Source: Helicobacteraceae bacterium (GTDB lineage: Bacteria > Campylobacterota > Campylobacteria > Campylobacterales > SZUA-545). Taken from it: 34,012 bases of DNA. The notes beneath the pieces are model-generated. The model was not told the DNA's origin. It did not search any database and saw only the letters and a list, made by a program, of their open reading frames with translations. Below are positions 16,546 through 24,096 of the stretch, piece after piece; the stretch's first letter is position 1; every line of letters starts with the position of its first letter. The position numbers and the translations under genes were made by a program. Where the stretch lies: contig JAITRJ010000039.1 of NCBI GenBank assembly GCA_031288475.1, positions 1-34,012 on the forward strand. Direction: 5' to 3'.

Positions 16546-17091
16546 ATGAAACAGGTCTTTTTCTTATTTTTATCGTGCTGTTCGCTTTTTGCCTCTGCGG
16601 CAACCGATCGCGTGATTACGCTCTATCAGCAGCGGCAGTATCAGACAGCGTGTCTGGAAGGAGCGAGAATCGTCAGAGACAACAAATACGACGAGCCTTT
16701 TGTGAATGCCTTTGGTCTCTCCTGCCTTGAGAGCGACTTTATAGATTTCGCCGGCACCGCCGGCATTTTCCTCCGTTCCAGTCCCGCGTCGCGGCAGAAC
16801 GCCAGCTACTTTCTTACCGTGATGCTTCAGAAGAAGCTGCTTCATCAGGCGTTGGCGGATAATGTCGATCTGGGCGATACGCATCTGCCGGAGACCCCTC
16901 ACATTTTATCAAAGGTGTTTAACGCGTATGCCGCCGGAGAGTATACGAGAGATGGCGCGGGCGTGATGACGATCAAACTGGAGAACGGCAGGTACGCCAC
17001 GTTGGATTCGTTCCGCGACACGGGGTATATTAAAATTCGAATCAGGCAGTATGAAAATGGTACAATGACCTCAGAACACTTATACTGGTAG
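16546..17091 (+). CDS. unrecognised periplasmic protein within the pilus operon
   Basis: The 181-residue product has a clear signal peptide (MKQVFFLFLSCCSLFASA). The mature part has helical, repeat-like segments (L-Y-Q-Q-R-Q-Y-Q-T-A-C-L-E-G-A-R and A-S-Y-F-L-T-V-M-L-Q-K-K-L-L-H-Q-A-L) resembling degenerate TPR helices, then a C-terminal strand-rich tail. Two cysteines in the mature part (in T-A-C-L-E and L-S-C-L-E) could form a disulfide. It does not match a classical MSHA gene known to me. Tight spacing (3 nt before, 5 nt after) argues for a role in the same apparatus. Confidence 0.7.
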   Translation: MKQVFFLFLSCCSLFASAATDRVITLYQQRQYQTACLEGARIVRDNKYDEPFVNAFGLSCLESDFIDFAGTAGIFLRSSPASRQNASYFLTVMLQKKLLHQALADNVDLGDTHLPETPHILSKVFNAYAAGEYTRDGAGVMTIKLENGRYATLDSFRDTGYIKIRIRQYENGTMTSEHLYW

Positions 17092-17096
17092 GTTAT

Positions 17097-18788
17097 ATGT
17101 TACAGCGAAAGATTCGGTTGGGCGATACACTCGTAGAGGCCGGATTGATTACTCCGGAAGATCTCGCCCGCGTTTTGGAGATTCAGAGAAAAGATGCCGG
17201 AAACAGAAAACTCGGGCAGATAATCGCAGACGAAGGCCTCGTAACGGAGGAAACAATTCTCAGAACGCTTGCCACGCAGATGAGAGTTTCGTATCTTGAG
17301 CCAGGTACCTTTGAGGGCGAGATAAAGCTTGCCTCAAGACTTCGCATTGACACGCTTAAGCGCTACAATATCGTGCCGGTCAAAGATGACGACGAAGGCT
17401 ATCTGATAGCCTTCGTCGATCCACTTGACATAGGCGCGCAGGACGCTATTCAGCGCGTACTCTCCGATAAGCCCATGATCGTCGCGATCACTGCGCAGAG
17501 CGAAGTGCAGCGGCTTGTTACGCGGCTGGAGTCGCAGGAGGGTCTTAAAAACACGCTGCAGGATATCAGGCGCGAGCTCGCTATGGGCGGAGCCGATACG
17601 ATGCAGCAGCTTGGCGGTGAGGGCGAATCGGCGATTATGCGGCTGATCGAGATTATCATATCGACAGCCATAGCGAGAAAGGCAAGCGACATCCACATTG
17701 AACCGAGCGAAACGGATTGCAAGGTGCGGATTCGTATCGATGGTTTTTTAACGGAAGTTTTTGTGTTTGAAAATGATCTGTATCCGCCGCTTAGCAGCCG
17801 CATAAAGCTTCTTGGCGAGCTGGATATCGGCGAACGCAGAAAGCCGCAGGACGGGCGTTTCAGTTTCAAGGTAAACAATGTGGAGTTTGACTTTCGTCTA
17901 TCAACGCTTCCGATTGCCGATGGCGAGTCGGTTGTTATGCGGATTTTGGATAAGAGTAAAACGCTTGTACGGCTCGATCAGATGGGTTTTACCCCAGCCA
18001 ATCTGGAGGTATTCCGCCGCGCGATGCGCACTCCAAACGGCATCGTCTTTGTTACCGGTCCTACGGGAAGCGGTAAAACCACGACGCTCTATGCCGCGCT
18101 CAATGAGGTGAAAAGCGTTACGCACAAGATCATCACCGTTGAGGACCCTGTGGAGTACCGGATGACGATGCTCCAGCAGGTACAGGTTCACGAAAGAGCA
18201 GGGCTTACTTTCGCGTCGGCGCTGCGCTCGATCCTGCGTCAGGACCCGGATATCATAATGGTCGGCGAGTCACGGGATAAAGAGACGATCTCAATCGCCA
18301 TTCAGGCGGCGCTTACTGGACACCTCGTCTTTACTACCTTGCACACCAACGACTCCATCAGCGCGATCACCCGCGTAATTGATATGGGCGTTGAACCGTT
18401 TTTGGTTGCCTCTTCCGTTGTGGCAATTCAGGCGCAGCGTCTCGTCCGCCGCGTATGTACGCAATGCGCGAAGCCTGTAAAATACCCGCAGGAGCTGTTA
18501 AAGCGTATAGAGCCGTTTATGCCCAAAGAACTTAACTCGATCAGCTTCGCCAAGGGAGAGGGCTGCAAAAAGTGTGGCGGCAGCGGCTATCTTGGACGGA
18601 CGATGGTAAGCGAGGTGATGGAGGTGAACGAGGAAATCGCCTCTTTGATCGTACGCAATATGCCCAAAGGCGATTTGATGGAAGCGGCGAAGCGCAACGG
18701 ATACGAGGAGATGTTTACCGATGGTTTGCGTAAGGTAAATATCGGCGAAACAACGCTTGAAGAAGTAATGAGAGTTGCAAAAACCTGA
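17097..18788 (+). CDS. mshE: pilus/type II secretion assembly ATPase MshE with c-di-GMP-binding MshEN domain
   Basis: The 563-residue hexameric motor ATPase should power pilus or pseudopilus assembly. Walker A GPTGSGKTT (321-329), Asp boxes around I-T-V-E-D-P-V-E-Y (346-354), Walker B I-I-M-V-G-E-S (386-392; Ser where Ile is usual), His box L-H-T-N-D-S, and a zinc site C454-x2-C457 / C490-x2-C493. The N-terminus fits the MshEN c-di-GMP motif twice: R7-L8-G9, L12, I18, L23, L27, Q30, and again K38-L39-G40, I43, V49, I54, L58, Q61. The gene starts 5 nt after its neighbour and overlaps the following diguanylate cyclase by 14 nt. Confidence 0.93.
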   Translation: MLQRKIRLGDTLVEAGLITPEDLARVLEIQRKDAGNRKLGQIIADEGLVTEETILRTLATQMRVSYLEPGTFEGEIKLASRLRIDTLKRYNIVPVKDDDEGYLIAFVDPLDIGAQDAIQRVLSDKPMIVAITAQSEVQRLVTRLESQEGLKNTLQDIRRELAMGGADTMQQLGGEGESAIMRLIEIIISTAIARKASDIHIEPSETDCKVRIRIDGFLTEVFVFENDLYPPLSSRIKLLGELDIGERRKPQDGRFSFKVNNVEFDFRLSTLPIADGESVVMRILDKSKTLVRLDQMGFTPANLEVFRRAMRTPNGIVFVTGPTGSGKTTTLYAALNEVKSVTHKIITVEDPVEYRMTMLQQVQVHERAGLTFASALRSILRQDPDIIMVGESRDKETISIAIQAALTGHLVFTTLHTNDSISAITRVIDMGVEPFLVASSVVAIQAQRLVRRVCTQCAKPVKYPQELLKRIEPFMPKELNSISFAKGEGCKKCGGSGYLGRTMVSEVMEVNEEIASLIVRNMPKGDLMEAAKRNGYEEMFTDGLRKVNIGETTLEEVMRVAKT

Positions 18789-20058
18789 TTCCGCCAACGT
18801 TCCGTACGATCTGAGCGTTCTCTATGTCGAAGACGACGCCAGCATACGAGACATTATGACGCGTTTCATAAACAGAAGAGTGAAAGAGCTTAATGTCGCG
18901 GAGAACGGAGAACAGGCGTTGGAGATTTTTGCCCGGAAACATAGCGATTTGATTATTACCGACGTGAAAATGCCAAAGATCGACGGACTTGAGATGATCG
19001 AAAAGATCAGGCAAGAGTGCGATCGAACGCAAGTTATTTTGACGACAGCTTTCTGTGATGATAAATATTACGAGCGGGCGATCAAGCTTGGAATAAGCAG
19101 GTTTTTGAGAAAACCGATTGTCACGGAAGAGTTAGAACTGGCGATCTCCTCCGCTGCCAAAGCGAGTCTGAAGCGGAAAAAGATGGAGGAACGGGAGCGG
19201 TTCAGCGATCTGGTTCTAGAACAGACCACTTCTTTGGTGCTGATTATGAGAAAGGGGCAGGTTGTATTTGCCAACGGCAATTTTCTGAGATTTGCCGCCA
19301 TTTCGGATATCGTCGCCCTTAACGCGGAGCGCGTTATCGATCGTCTGATTGTGGCGAAAGAGGGCGGCTTACACAAGAATCTCGCCTTTGCCGAATGGAT
19401 CGCCGCCGTGCTAAGTAATCCGGACAATGAGTTTGTCGTTCATCTGCGCCCGCCTGACGGCGCGTCTGGCAAGGAGGGATCGTACGTCGTCCGCGCGCGG
19501 AAGTCGGCTGAAAACACGATTGTTACCTTCACCGACGTAACCAAAATCGCTAAAGCCAGAGAAACCGCCTTGAAAGAGGCTCTGACCGATCCGCTTACAA
19601 AGATTGGCAACCGCCGGATGTTTGACGTGGAACTGAAGCGCGAAATGTCGCGTTTTGAACGCTATCGGCGCGCGCTGGCAATCATTGCTTTTGACATCGA
19701 TCTGTTTAAGAAGATCAACGACGAGTTGGGGCATTGCGCGGGAGATTCCGTTCTTCAGGGTATCGCGGAGCTTACGCGGCGGTTCATCAGAAAAAGCGAC
19801 ATATTTACCCGCAATGGAGGCGACGAGTTTGCCCTGCTGCTTCCGGAAACCAGCCTTGAAGGAGCGGTAAAAATAGCAAAAAAACTGCGAGAGACGATCT
19901 CGGCGGAAACCTTTTTCGGCAGGAAGATCACCTGTAGCTTCGGCGTGGCGGGCGCCCGCCACGCCGAGGATGCGGAAGGGTTTGTTAAACGCGCCGATAC
20001 GATGCTTTACAAAGCTAAAAAAAGCGGACGAGACAGCGTAGAATCAGACTGTGATTAA
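18775..20058 (+). CDS. response-regulator diguanylate cyclase (REC - PAS-like - GGDEF)
   Basis: The 427-residue product should make cyclic di-GMP from two GTP in response to phosphorylation. REC domain at about 10-130 with acidic pocket E19-D20-D21, phospho-acceptor D63 (L-I-I-T-D-V-K-M-P), T90/T91 and K113. A degenerate PAS-like region lies at about 145-255. The GGDEF domain at about 265-425 has intact G348-G-D-E-F and, five residues before, an R339-K-S-D342 product-inhibition site (I-site). Start is TTG at 18775, the first possible start after in-frame stops; it overlaps mshE by 14 nt and nadE by 8 nt. The cognate kinase is unknown; the orphan kinase at 5216-6445 is a possibility only. Confidence 0.93.
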   Translation: MQKPDSANVPYDLSVLYVEDDASIRDIMTRFINRRVKELNVAENGEQALEIFARKHSDLIITDVKMPKIDGLEMIEKIRQECDRTQVILTTAFCDDKYYERAIKLGISRFLRKPIVTEELELAISSAAKASLKRKKMEERERFSDLVLEQTTSLVLIMRKGQVVFANGNFLRFAAISDIVALNAERVIDRLIVAKEGGLHKNLAFAEWIAAVLSNPDNEFVVHLRPPDGASGKEGSYVVRARKSAENTIVTFTDVTKIAKARETALKEALTDPLTKIGNRRMFDVELKREMSRFERYRRALAIIAFDIDLFKKINDELGHCAGDSVLQGIAELTRRFIRKSDIFTRNGGDEFALLLPETSLEGAVKIAKKLRETISAETFFGRKITCSFGVAGARHAEDAEGFVKRADTMLYKAKKSGRDSVESDCD

Positions 20059-21643
20059 AATTGCTCTGGCTCAGATCAACTGCGTGGTGGGCGACATTGA
20101 GGCAAACAGCCGCAAAATCGTCGAATGGACAAACAAAGCTAGAGAGCAGAAAGCCGATCTGGTCGTTTTCCCTGAGCTTGCGATCACGGGTTATCCGCCT
20201 GAGGATCTCATATTTAAATCAAGCTTTATCGATCAAAATCTCGCGGCGCTTGAGATGGTGGCGGAGACGATACGCGGCATCGCGGCAATTGTAGGTTTTG
20301 TCGACAGGAAAGAGGGTCTTTACAACGCCTTGGCGCTTTTAGAGGAGGGGAGGGTAAGCGCGGTTTATCACAAGCAAAAGCTTCCAAATTACAGCGTTTT
20401 TGATGAGAAACGTTATTTCAGTGCGGGGAAAGAGAGCGGGATCGTTACCTTAAAAGGCACAAGGATCGCGCTTGCCATATGCGAAGACCTTTGGTATGAA
20501 ATGAAGATTGACAGCGATATAGACCTGCTGGTATCAATAAACGCTTCCCCGTTCAGCCACACGAAGCTGAAAGCGCGTTTTGAGATATTGAAAAAGCGCT
20601 CGCGCGAACTGAACGCGCCGATATACTACGTCAATTTGGTGGGAGCGCAGGACGAATTGGTATTTGACGGGCAGAGCGCGGTTATCGGCGCCGATGGCGA
20701 ATTGCGTATGCTGGCAAGACCGTACGAGGAAGAGCTGCTGATATGCGACGATCGGCAAAACGCTGCGAGTGTCCTTCCTCCGATGGAGCAGATATATGGC
20801 GCTTTAAAGCTGGGGTTAAGAGACTATGTGCGGAAGAACGGTTTTAGGAAGGTGGTTCTGGGGCTTAGCGGCGGAGTAGACAGCGCGCTTGCGGCGGTTA
20901 TCGCCGCGGATGCGATCGGCGCGGAAAATGTGGTGTGCGTTTTAATGCCTTCGCCCTTCAGTTCAAAGGGCAGCGTTGAGGACGCGCTTCTGCTGGCGGA
21001 AAATATCGGCGCGGAGAAAAAAATTATTCCGATAGGCGCGTTGATGGAGGAGTTCGATCGCGCGCTGTCCGATCACTTTCAAGGGAAAGAGAGGGACGTA
21101 ACCGAAGAGAACATCCAGGCCCGTTTAAGAGGAGCGATTCTAATGGCGCTTAGCAACAAATTCAACTATCTGGTACTTGCCACCGGCAATAAAAGCGAAA
21201 TGAGCGTCGGCTACGCTACGCTTTACGGCGATATGTGCGGCGGCTTTGCTCCGATAAAGGATGTGTTGAAAACAGATGTTTATAAACTTTGCGAATACAG
21301 AAACGGGGTAAGCGAGGTGATTCCAAAAATCATATTGACCAAACCGCCAAGCGCGGAGCTAAGGTTAAATCAGACCGATCAGGATGAATTGCCCGACTAT
21401 GAGACGCTGGACGCGATCGTAAAATTATATATTGAGGAAGATCGCTCAATTTCATATATAGAAAAGCTTGGTTTCGACCGGCAGGTGGTGAGCAAGATGG
21501 CGTCCCTGATAGACAGGAACGAATATAAACGTTCGCAGTCGCCGATAGGGACAAAGATCAGCGATCGCGCCTTTGGGAAGGATCGCCGGATGCCCATTAC
21601 CTGCCGCGGCAGCGAATCAATCCGCAAAATCCGCTGTCCCTGA
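20051..21643 (+). CDS. nadE: glutamine-dependent NAD+ synthetase
   Basis: The enzyme amidates nicotinic acid adenine dinucleotide to NAD+ using glutamine. The N-terminal nitrilase-type glutaminase has the triad E42, K110 and C144 (A-I-C-E-D-L-W); the C-terminal synthetase domain has the ATP loop G-L-S-G-G-V-D-S (271-278). Start is GTG, overlapping the cyclase by 8 nt. The family normally ends soon after R-A-F-G-K-D-R-R-x-P-I-T-N. Here the Asn is replaced and a short tail C-R-G-S-E-S-I-R-K-I-R-C-P follows, running into a pseudogene read on the other strand. The tail probably derives from a rearrangement. The catalytic parts look intact. Confidence 0.95.
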   Translation: MIKIALAQINCVVGDIEANSRKIVEWTNKAREQKADLVVFPELAITGYPPEDLIFKSSFIDQNLAALEMVAETIRGIAAIVGFVDRKEGLYNALALLEEGRVSAVYHKQKLPNYSVFDEKRYFSAGKESGIVTLKGTRIALAICEDLWYEMKIDSDIDLLVSINASPFSHTKLKARFEILKKRSRELNAPIYYVNLVGAQDELVFDGQSAVIGADGELRMLARPYEEELLICDDRQNAASVLPPMEQIYGALKLGLRDYVRKNGFRKVVLGLSGGVDSALAAVIAADAIGAENVVCVLMPSPFSSKGSVEDALLLAENIGAEKKIIPIGALMEEFDRALSDHFQGKERDVTEENIQARLRGAILMALSNKFNYLVLATGNKSEMSVGYATLYGDMCGGFAPIKDVLKTDVYKLCEYRNGVSEVIPKIILTKPPSAELRLNQTDQDELPDYETLDAIVKLYIEEDRSISYIEKLGFDRQVVSKMASLIDRNEYKRSQSPIGTKISDRAFGKDRRMPITCRGSESIRKIRCP

Positions 21644-22230
21644 GTAAGAGCGGGACAAAAGCCCGATCGGAGCAGAAATTCCTGGACGTGTCCGCTGTCA
21701 CAATTAGCGAAACGCGCGTCGTCCCCGCGTAGCTCTGCCTGCCGCCGCAGGGCGCGCGAACCGCCGCCAGAATGTCACGGGGTTTGTTTTGCAGGCTGTT
21801 CACATGGTAATCTTCGCTGTACCAATCGGCAGTCCGCTCAAATACGTTGCCGAATATATCGAAAATATAACCGTCCGCTGTTTTGCTCCCGCGGTGTATT
21901 CTCGTTGCGCCTTCGTAGGCGGAGCGTAAATATAATGCTGCCATTGCGATTACGTTACCTCGTATGCGCCTGAATAGAAAGGCTTTATGATGGCAACTTT
22001 ACGCGCGGGTTTTCGTCTTTCGGTCTCTGTCTCGCGCTTCGCTCACAGCTTTGGCTTTGGAATCGGCGTCTTCTGAATCCATTATAAAACTGCCCAGAGA
22101 TATACAGACTAAACGCCAATTGAGTTTTACAGGTCTTTGACTTGGCGGCGTTTGCGTTTGCGTAAAAAAAGCGAACACAAAAGTGATGATTAACGCACAG
22201 GAGAAACCCTTGCGAAAATGTAAGAGATTA
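21597..22230 (-). pseudogene. decayed formylglycine-generating-enzyme-like (FGE-sulfatase/SUMF1 domain) gene
   Basis: Reading down from about 22230: a possible signal sequence, then ISLGSFIMDSEDAD (compare I-P-x-G-x-F-x-M-G-S). In the next frame comes KVAIIKPFYSGAYEVT, a stop where Gln is expected, S-Q-W-Q, then P-T-K-A-Q-R-E-Y-T-A-G (compare L-P-T-E-A-E-W-E-Y-A-A). In another frame follow IFGNVFERTADWY (compare M-x-G-N-V-W-E-W-x-x-D-W-Y) and S-G-F-C-G-L-I-R (compare I-G-F-R). These landmarks are in family order but lie in at least three frames, with one nonsense codon and missing middle parts, so the gene is dead. Its 3' end overlaps the nadE tail on the opposite strand. Confidence 0.8.
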
Positions 22231-22422
22231 CTGCTTAGCTTATGTGGAATACAAAATACTGTATTAATGTCCATCAAACATTTCCGATCAATATATTGCT
22301 TCGGTGTTTATCCTAATTTCACAACCTTTAAAATAAAGTTCCCGTTAAAAACCGCCGCGCTACAGCGTTATTCGGTTGGCATGGGTTTTCGTTTCCCCTC
22401 ACAACTGCGGTCGCAAGCACGC

Positions 22423-22454
22423 GTCCAACCCGTTATATGCGCGTGGATTGAAAC
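22423..22454 (+). repeat. solitary 32-nt sequence resembling a type I-C CRISPR repeat
   Basis: The sequence is 32 nt long, begins GTC and ends GCGTGGATTGAAAC. That 3' end and that length are those of common type I-C repeats. By hand alignment to a remembered type I-C repeat about 23 of 32 positions agree. No second copy and no cas gene is in the window, so it is not an array. It may be a stranded relic or chance. The LarC-like fragment on the other strand ends within a few bases of it. Confidence 0.3.
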
Positions 22455-22688
22455 GCAAAAAATGACCACCGCGCCCACAATATCCGCTGTAGTATCCGCC
22501 GCTTCGATCTCGTGAAAGCGGATATGCTCAGCCGGTTTGCCGCGCGTCTTTGCCTCCGCCTCGGCGTGGGCGGTAAAAATCTTCACCGCTCCAGACGTTA
22601 CGCCATCTTTCAGCGCGGCAGCGATCATCTCCTTTATCTCTTGGGTTAACGTATCTTGAGTATGGATTCCGACGACGAAACGAGCCAT
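22455..22688 (-). pseudogene. internal fragment of a LarC-like nickel-insertion protein
   Basis: Read from 22688 down, the frame gives H-A-E-A-E-A-K-T-R-G-K-P-A-E-H-I-R-F-H-E followed by I-E-A-A-D-T-T-A-D-I-V-G-A. This aligns with the central LarC block (A-E-A-x-x-x-x-G-x-P-x-E-x-x-H-F-H-E-V-G-A-x-D-x-x-x-D-I-V-G). LarC makes the nickel-pincer cofactor of lactate racemase. The usual His and Gly in the motif are changed to Arg and Glu, and neither the N-terminal nor the C-terminal domain is present. The homology stops at the CRISPR-like repeat at 22454. This is a decayed fragment. Confidence 0.6.
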
Positions 22689-22689
22689 A

Positions 22690-23243
22690 TTCGGCTCTGG
22701 CTATCGCAGCGCTGGTCATAGAACAGCCTTGCGCTTGTTTGCGTAAACCCACGCTTATTCTGTGGAAAAACGACGCCGCGAAAACGGCATTGCGGAAGTC
22801 CTAAAACAGGCTCAAAGCAAGGTAAGAAAGACGTAGAGCTCATTGCAAGCCAATCCTTCAGGAAGCCAGAGAACGCCGATCGTTTCCAGCTTCGTTGGTA
22901 TTTAGGCTTGCGGTCGCTAAGCGTGTTGGAAGGGGGCATTAGGGTTTCAAATCACAAGAAGATCACTTACTCACTCCTTCTCTCTCTCACGGGAAGAGGA
23001 TTCTTCCGTACCGGAAGCTTTGGAGGCGGATCTGCCGCCTGATACCTTTTCGCAGCCGCTGACACCGTTTTTGACGCGCCTTTCGCGGCTCAGCGCGAAT
23101 TCGCCGTTGTTTGGAAGCGCGCCCAGTTCCCGCGCTGTCAGGTCAAGCTCCGCCGTAACCGATCCCCCTGAAACAGTGATAATATAGTATCAAGCCCTTA
23201 CCTACCCGCCCCGATTTCGCAAAAACGCGGCGCGGACTTCCCT
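22690..23243. other. non-coding or decayed stretch
   Basis: No convincing gene or RNA is seen. On the minus strand a frame is open from 23189 down to the stop at 22971-22973 (containing G-G-S-V-T-A-E-L-D-L-T-A-R-E-L-G and a Ser/Glu/Arg-rich tail) but it lacks a start codon, so it may be the remnant of another gene. The segment 22690-22970 has scattered stops in all frames that I followed. Confidence 0.5.
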
Positions 23244-23453
23244 TTATGTGTACGAAACCACCTCAAAACCCTGTTCGTCAACCGCGTTTTTTATCTCCTC
23301 TATCGCTGTCTCCCGCTCGTCAAACCTCACCGTTACCGTTTTGCCAGTCAGATCAACCTCCGCGCTTATGGCAAGCGCCTCAAGCGCCTTCTTTACGGAG
23401 CTTGCGCAATGATCACAGCTCATTCCTTCCACCGACAGCACGCTCGTTTTCAT
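23244..23453 (-). CDS. heavy-metal-associated (HMA) domain protein, CopZ-like chaperone
   Basis: The start is the ATG read from 23453, preceded by AAAGGAG, giving 69 residues. G-M-S-C-D-H-C-A-S-S-V near the N-terminus is the M-x-C-x-x-C metal-binding loop of copper chaperones and P-type ATPase N-domains, and the length matches a single ferredoxin-like HMA domain. It probably delivers Cu(I) in the cytoplasm. No copper ATPase or CueR-type regulator is next to it, so the metal is inferred. It diverges from mntP with 64 nt between starts. Confidence 0.88.
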   Translation of the reverse strand: MKTSVLSVEGMSCDHCASSVKKALEALAISAEVDLTGKTVTVRFDERETAIEEIKNAVDEQGFEVVSYT

Positions 23454-23477
23454 CGCTTTCTCCTTTCTCATAGCAGG

Positions 23478-23483
23478 ATTATA
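23478..23483 (-). promoter_or_regulatory. -10 element for the CopZ-like gene
   Basis: On the minus strand TATAAT occurs 24 nt before the start codon at 23453, within an AT-rich stretch. The opposite strand offers TATAAA at 23480-23485 for mntP, so the 64-nt gap probably holds back-to-back promoters. No strong -35 is visible on either strand. Confidence 0.5.
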
Positions 23484-23517
23484 AACAAACTCAACGCGAT
23501 TGAAGTACAATCCTTAA

Positions 23518-24063
23518 ATGCTATCGATCCTGTTAATCGCCTTCAGCCTTGCTATGGACGTGTTCGTCGTTTCTGCCGCCGCACCCGCCGGAGGAGGCGC
23601 GAGCCGCTTTTACGTCTTCCGCGCCGCGCTCTTTTTCGGAGTTTTTCAGTGGGCAATGGCGATTTTTGGCTATCTGCTCGGCGAAGCCTGTAGCGGCTAC
23701 ATAGAGAGCGTCGATCACTTCGTCGCCTTTTTCCTGCTCGCCTTCGTGGGGGCGAAGATGATCCGCGGCGCGTTTGACAAAGGCGGCGGCGCGGGCGTCG
23801 GAGGGGTCAAGGCGCTGCTTGCGCTTTCAATCGCCACCAGCCTCGACGCGCTGGCGGTCGGCGCCTCGTTTCAGATGATCGACCGCGCCATCTGGCTGCC
23901 CGCCGTCGTTTTCGGCGTGGTGAGCTTTGCTGTTTCAATCGCCGGATTCTGGTTTGGCGGGGTGATCGGCGCGCTGTTTAAAAAAAGGGCGCAGATTATA
24001 GGCGGCGTCGTACTCATAGCGATTGGGGCGCAGATCCTCGTCGAACACCTCCGCGCCGCGTAG
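23518..24063 (+). CDS. mntP: manganese efflux pump MntP
   Basis: The 181-residue product has about six membrane helices and the two duplicated signatures of MntP (YebN): S-L-A-M-D-V-F near residue 10 and A-T-S-L-D-A-L-A-V-G-A near residue 106. Each has the conserved membrane Asp needed for Mn(II) export. The family usually has A-F-A-V after the first Asp; here V-F-V-V. The ribosome site is weak (GAAG). No Mn riboswitch (yybP-ykoY) is evident in the 64-nt upstream gap. The gene runs towards glgA, 33 nt away. Confidence 0.92.
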   Translation: MLSILLIAFSLAMDVFVVSAAAPAGGGASRFYVFRAALFFGVFQWAMAIFGYLLGEACSGYIESVDHFVAFFLLAFVGAKMIRGAFDKGGGAGVGGVKALLALSIATSLDALAVGASFQMIDRAIWLPAVVFGVVSFAVSIAGFWFGGVIGALFKKRAQIIGGVVLIAIGAQILVEHLRAA

Positions 24064-24096
24064 TACAATAGAACTCAAAATATCAGGAAACAACTT

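Noticed and set aside
22390-22700. A CRISPR array
   Set aside because: Only one repeat-like sequence is present; flanks carry LarC-like sequence rather than regularly spaced repeats.
22646-22939. Open frames in 22528-22939 on the minus strand
   Set aside because: They have no ribosome sites, no recognisable domains, and low-complexity or atypical composition; the region looks decayed.
22925-22970. tRNA-like T-arm sequence (GGTTTCAAATC)
   Set aside because: No matching acceptor, D or anticodon arms could be drawn around it.
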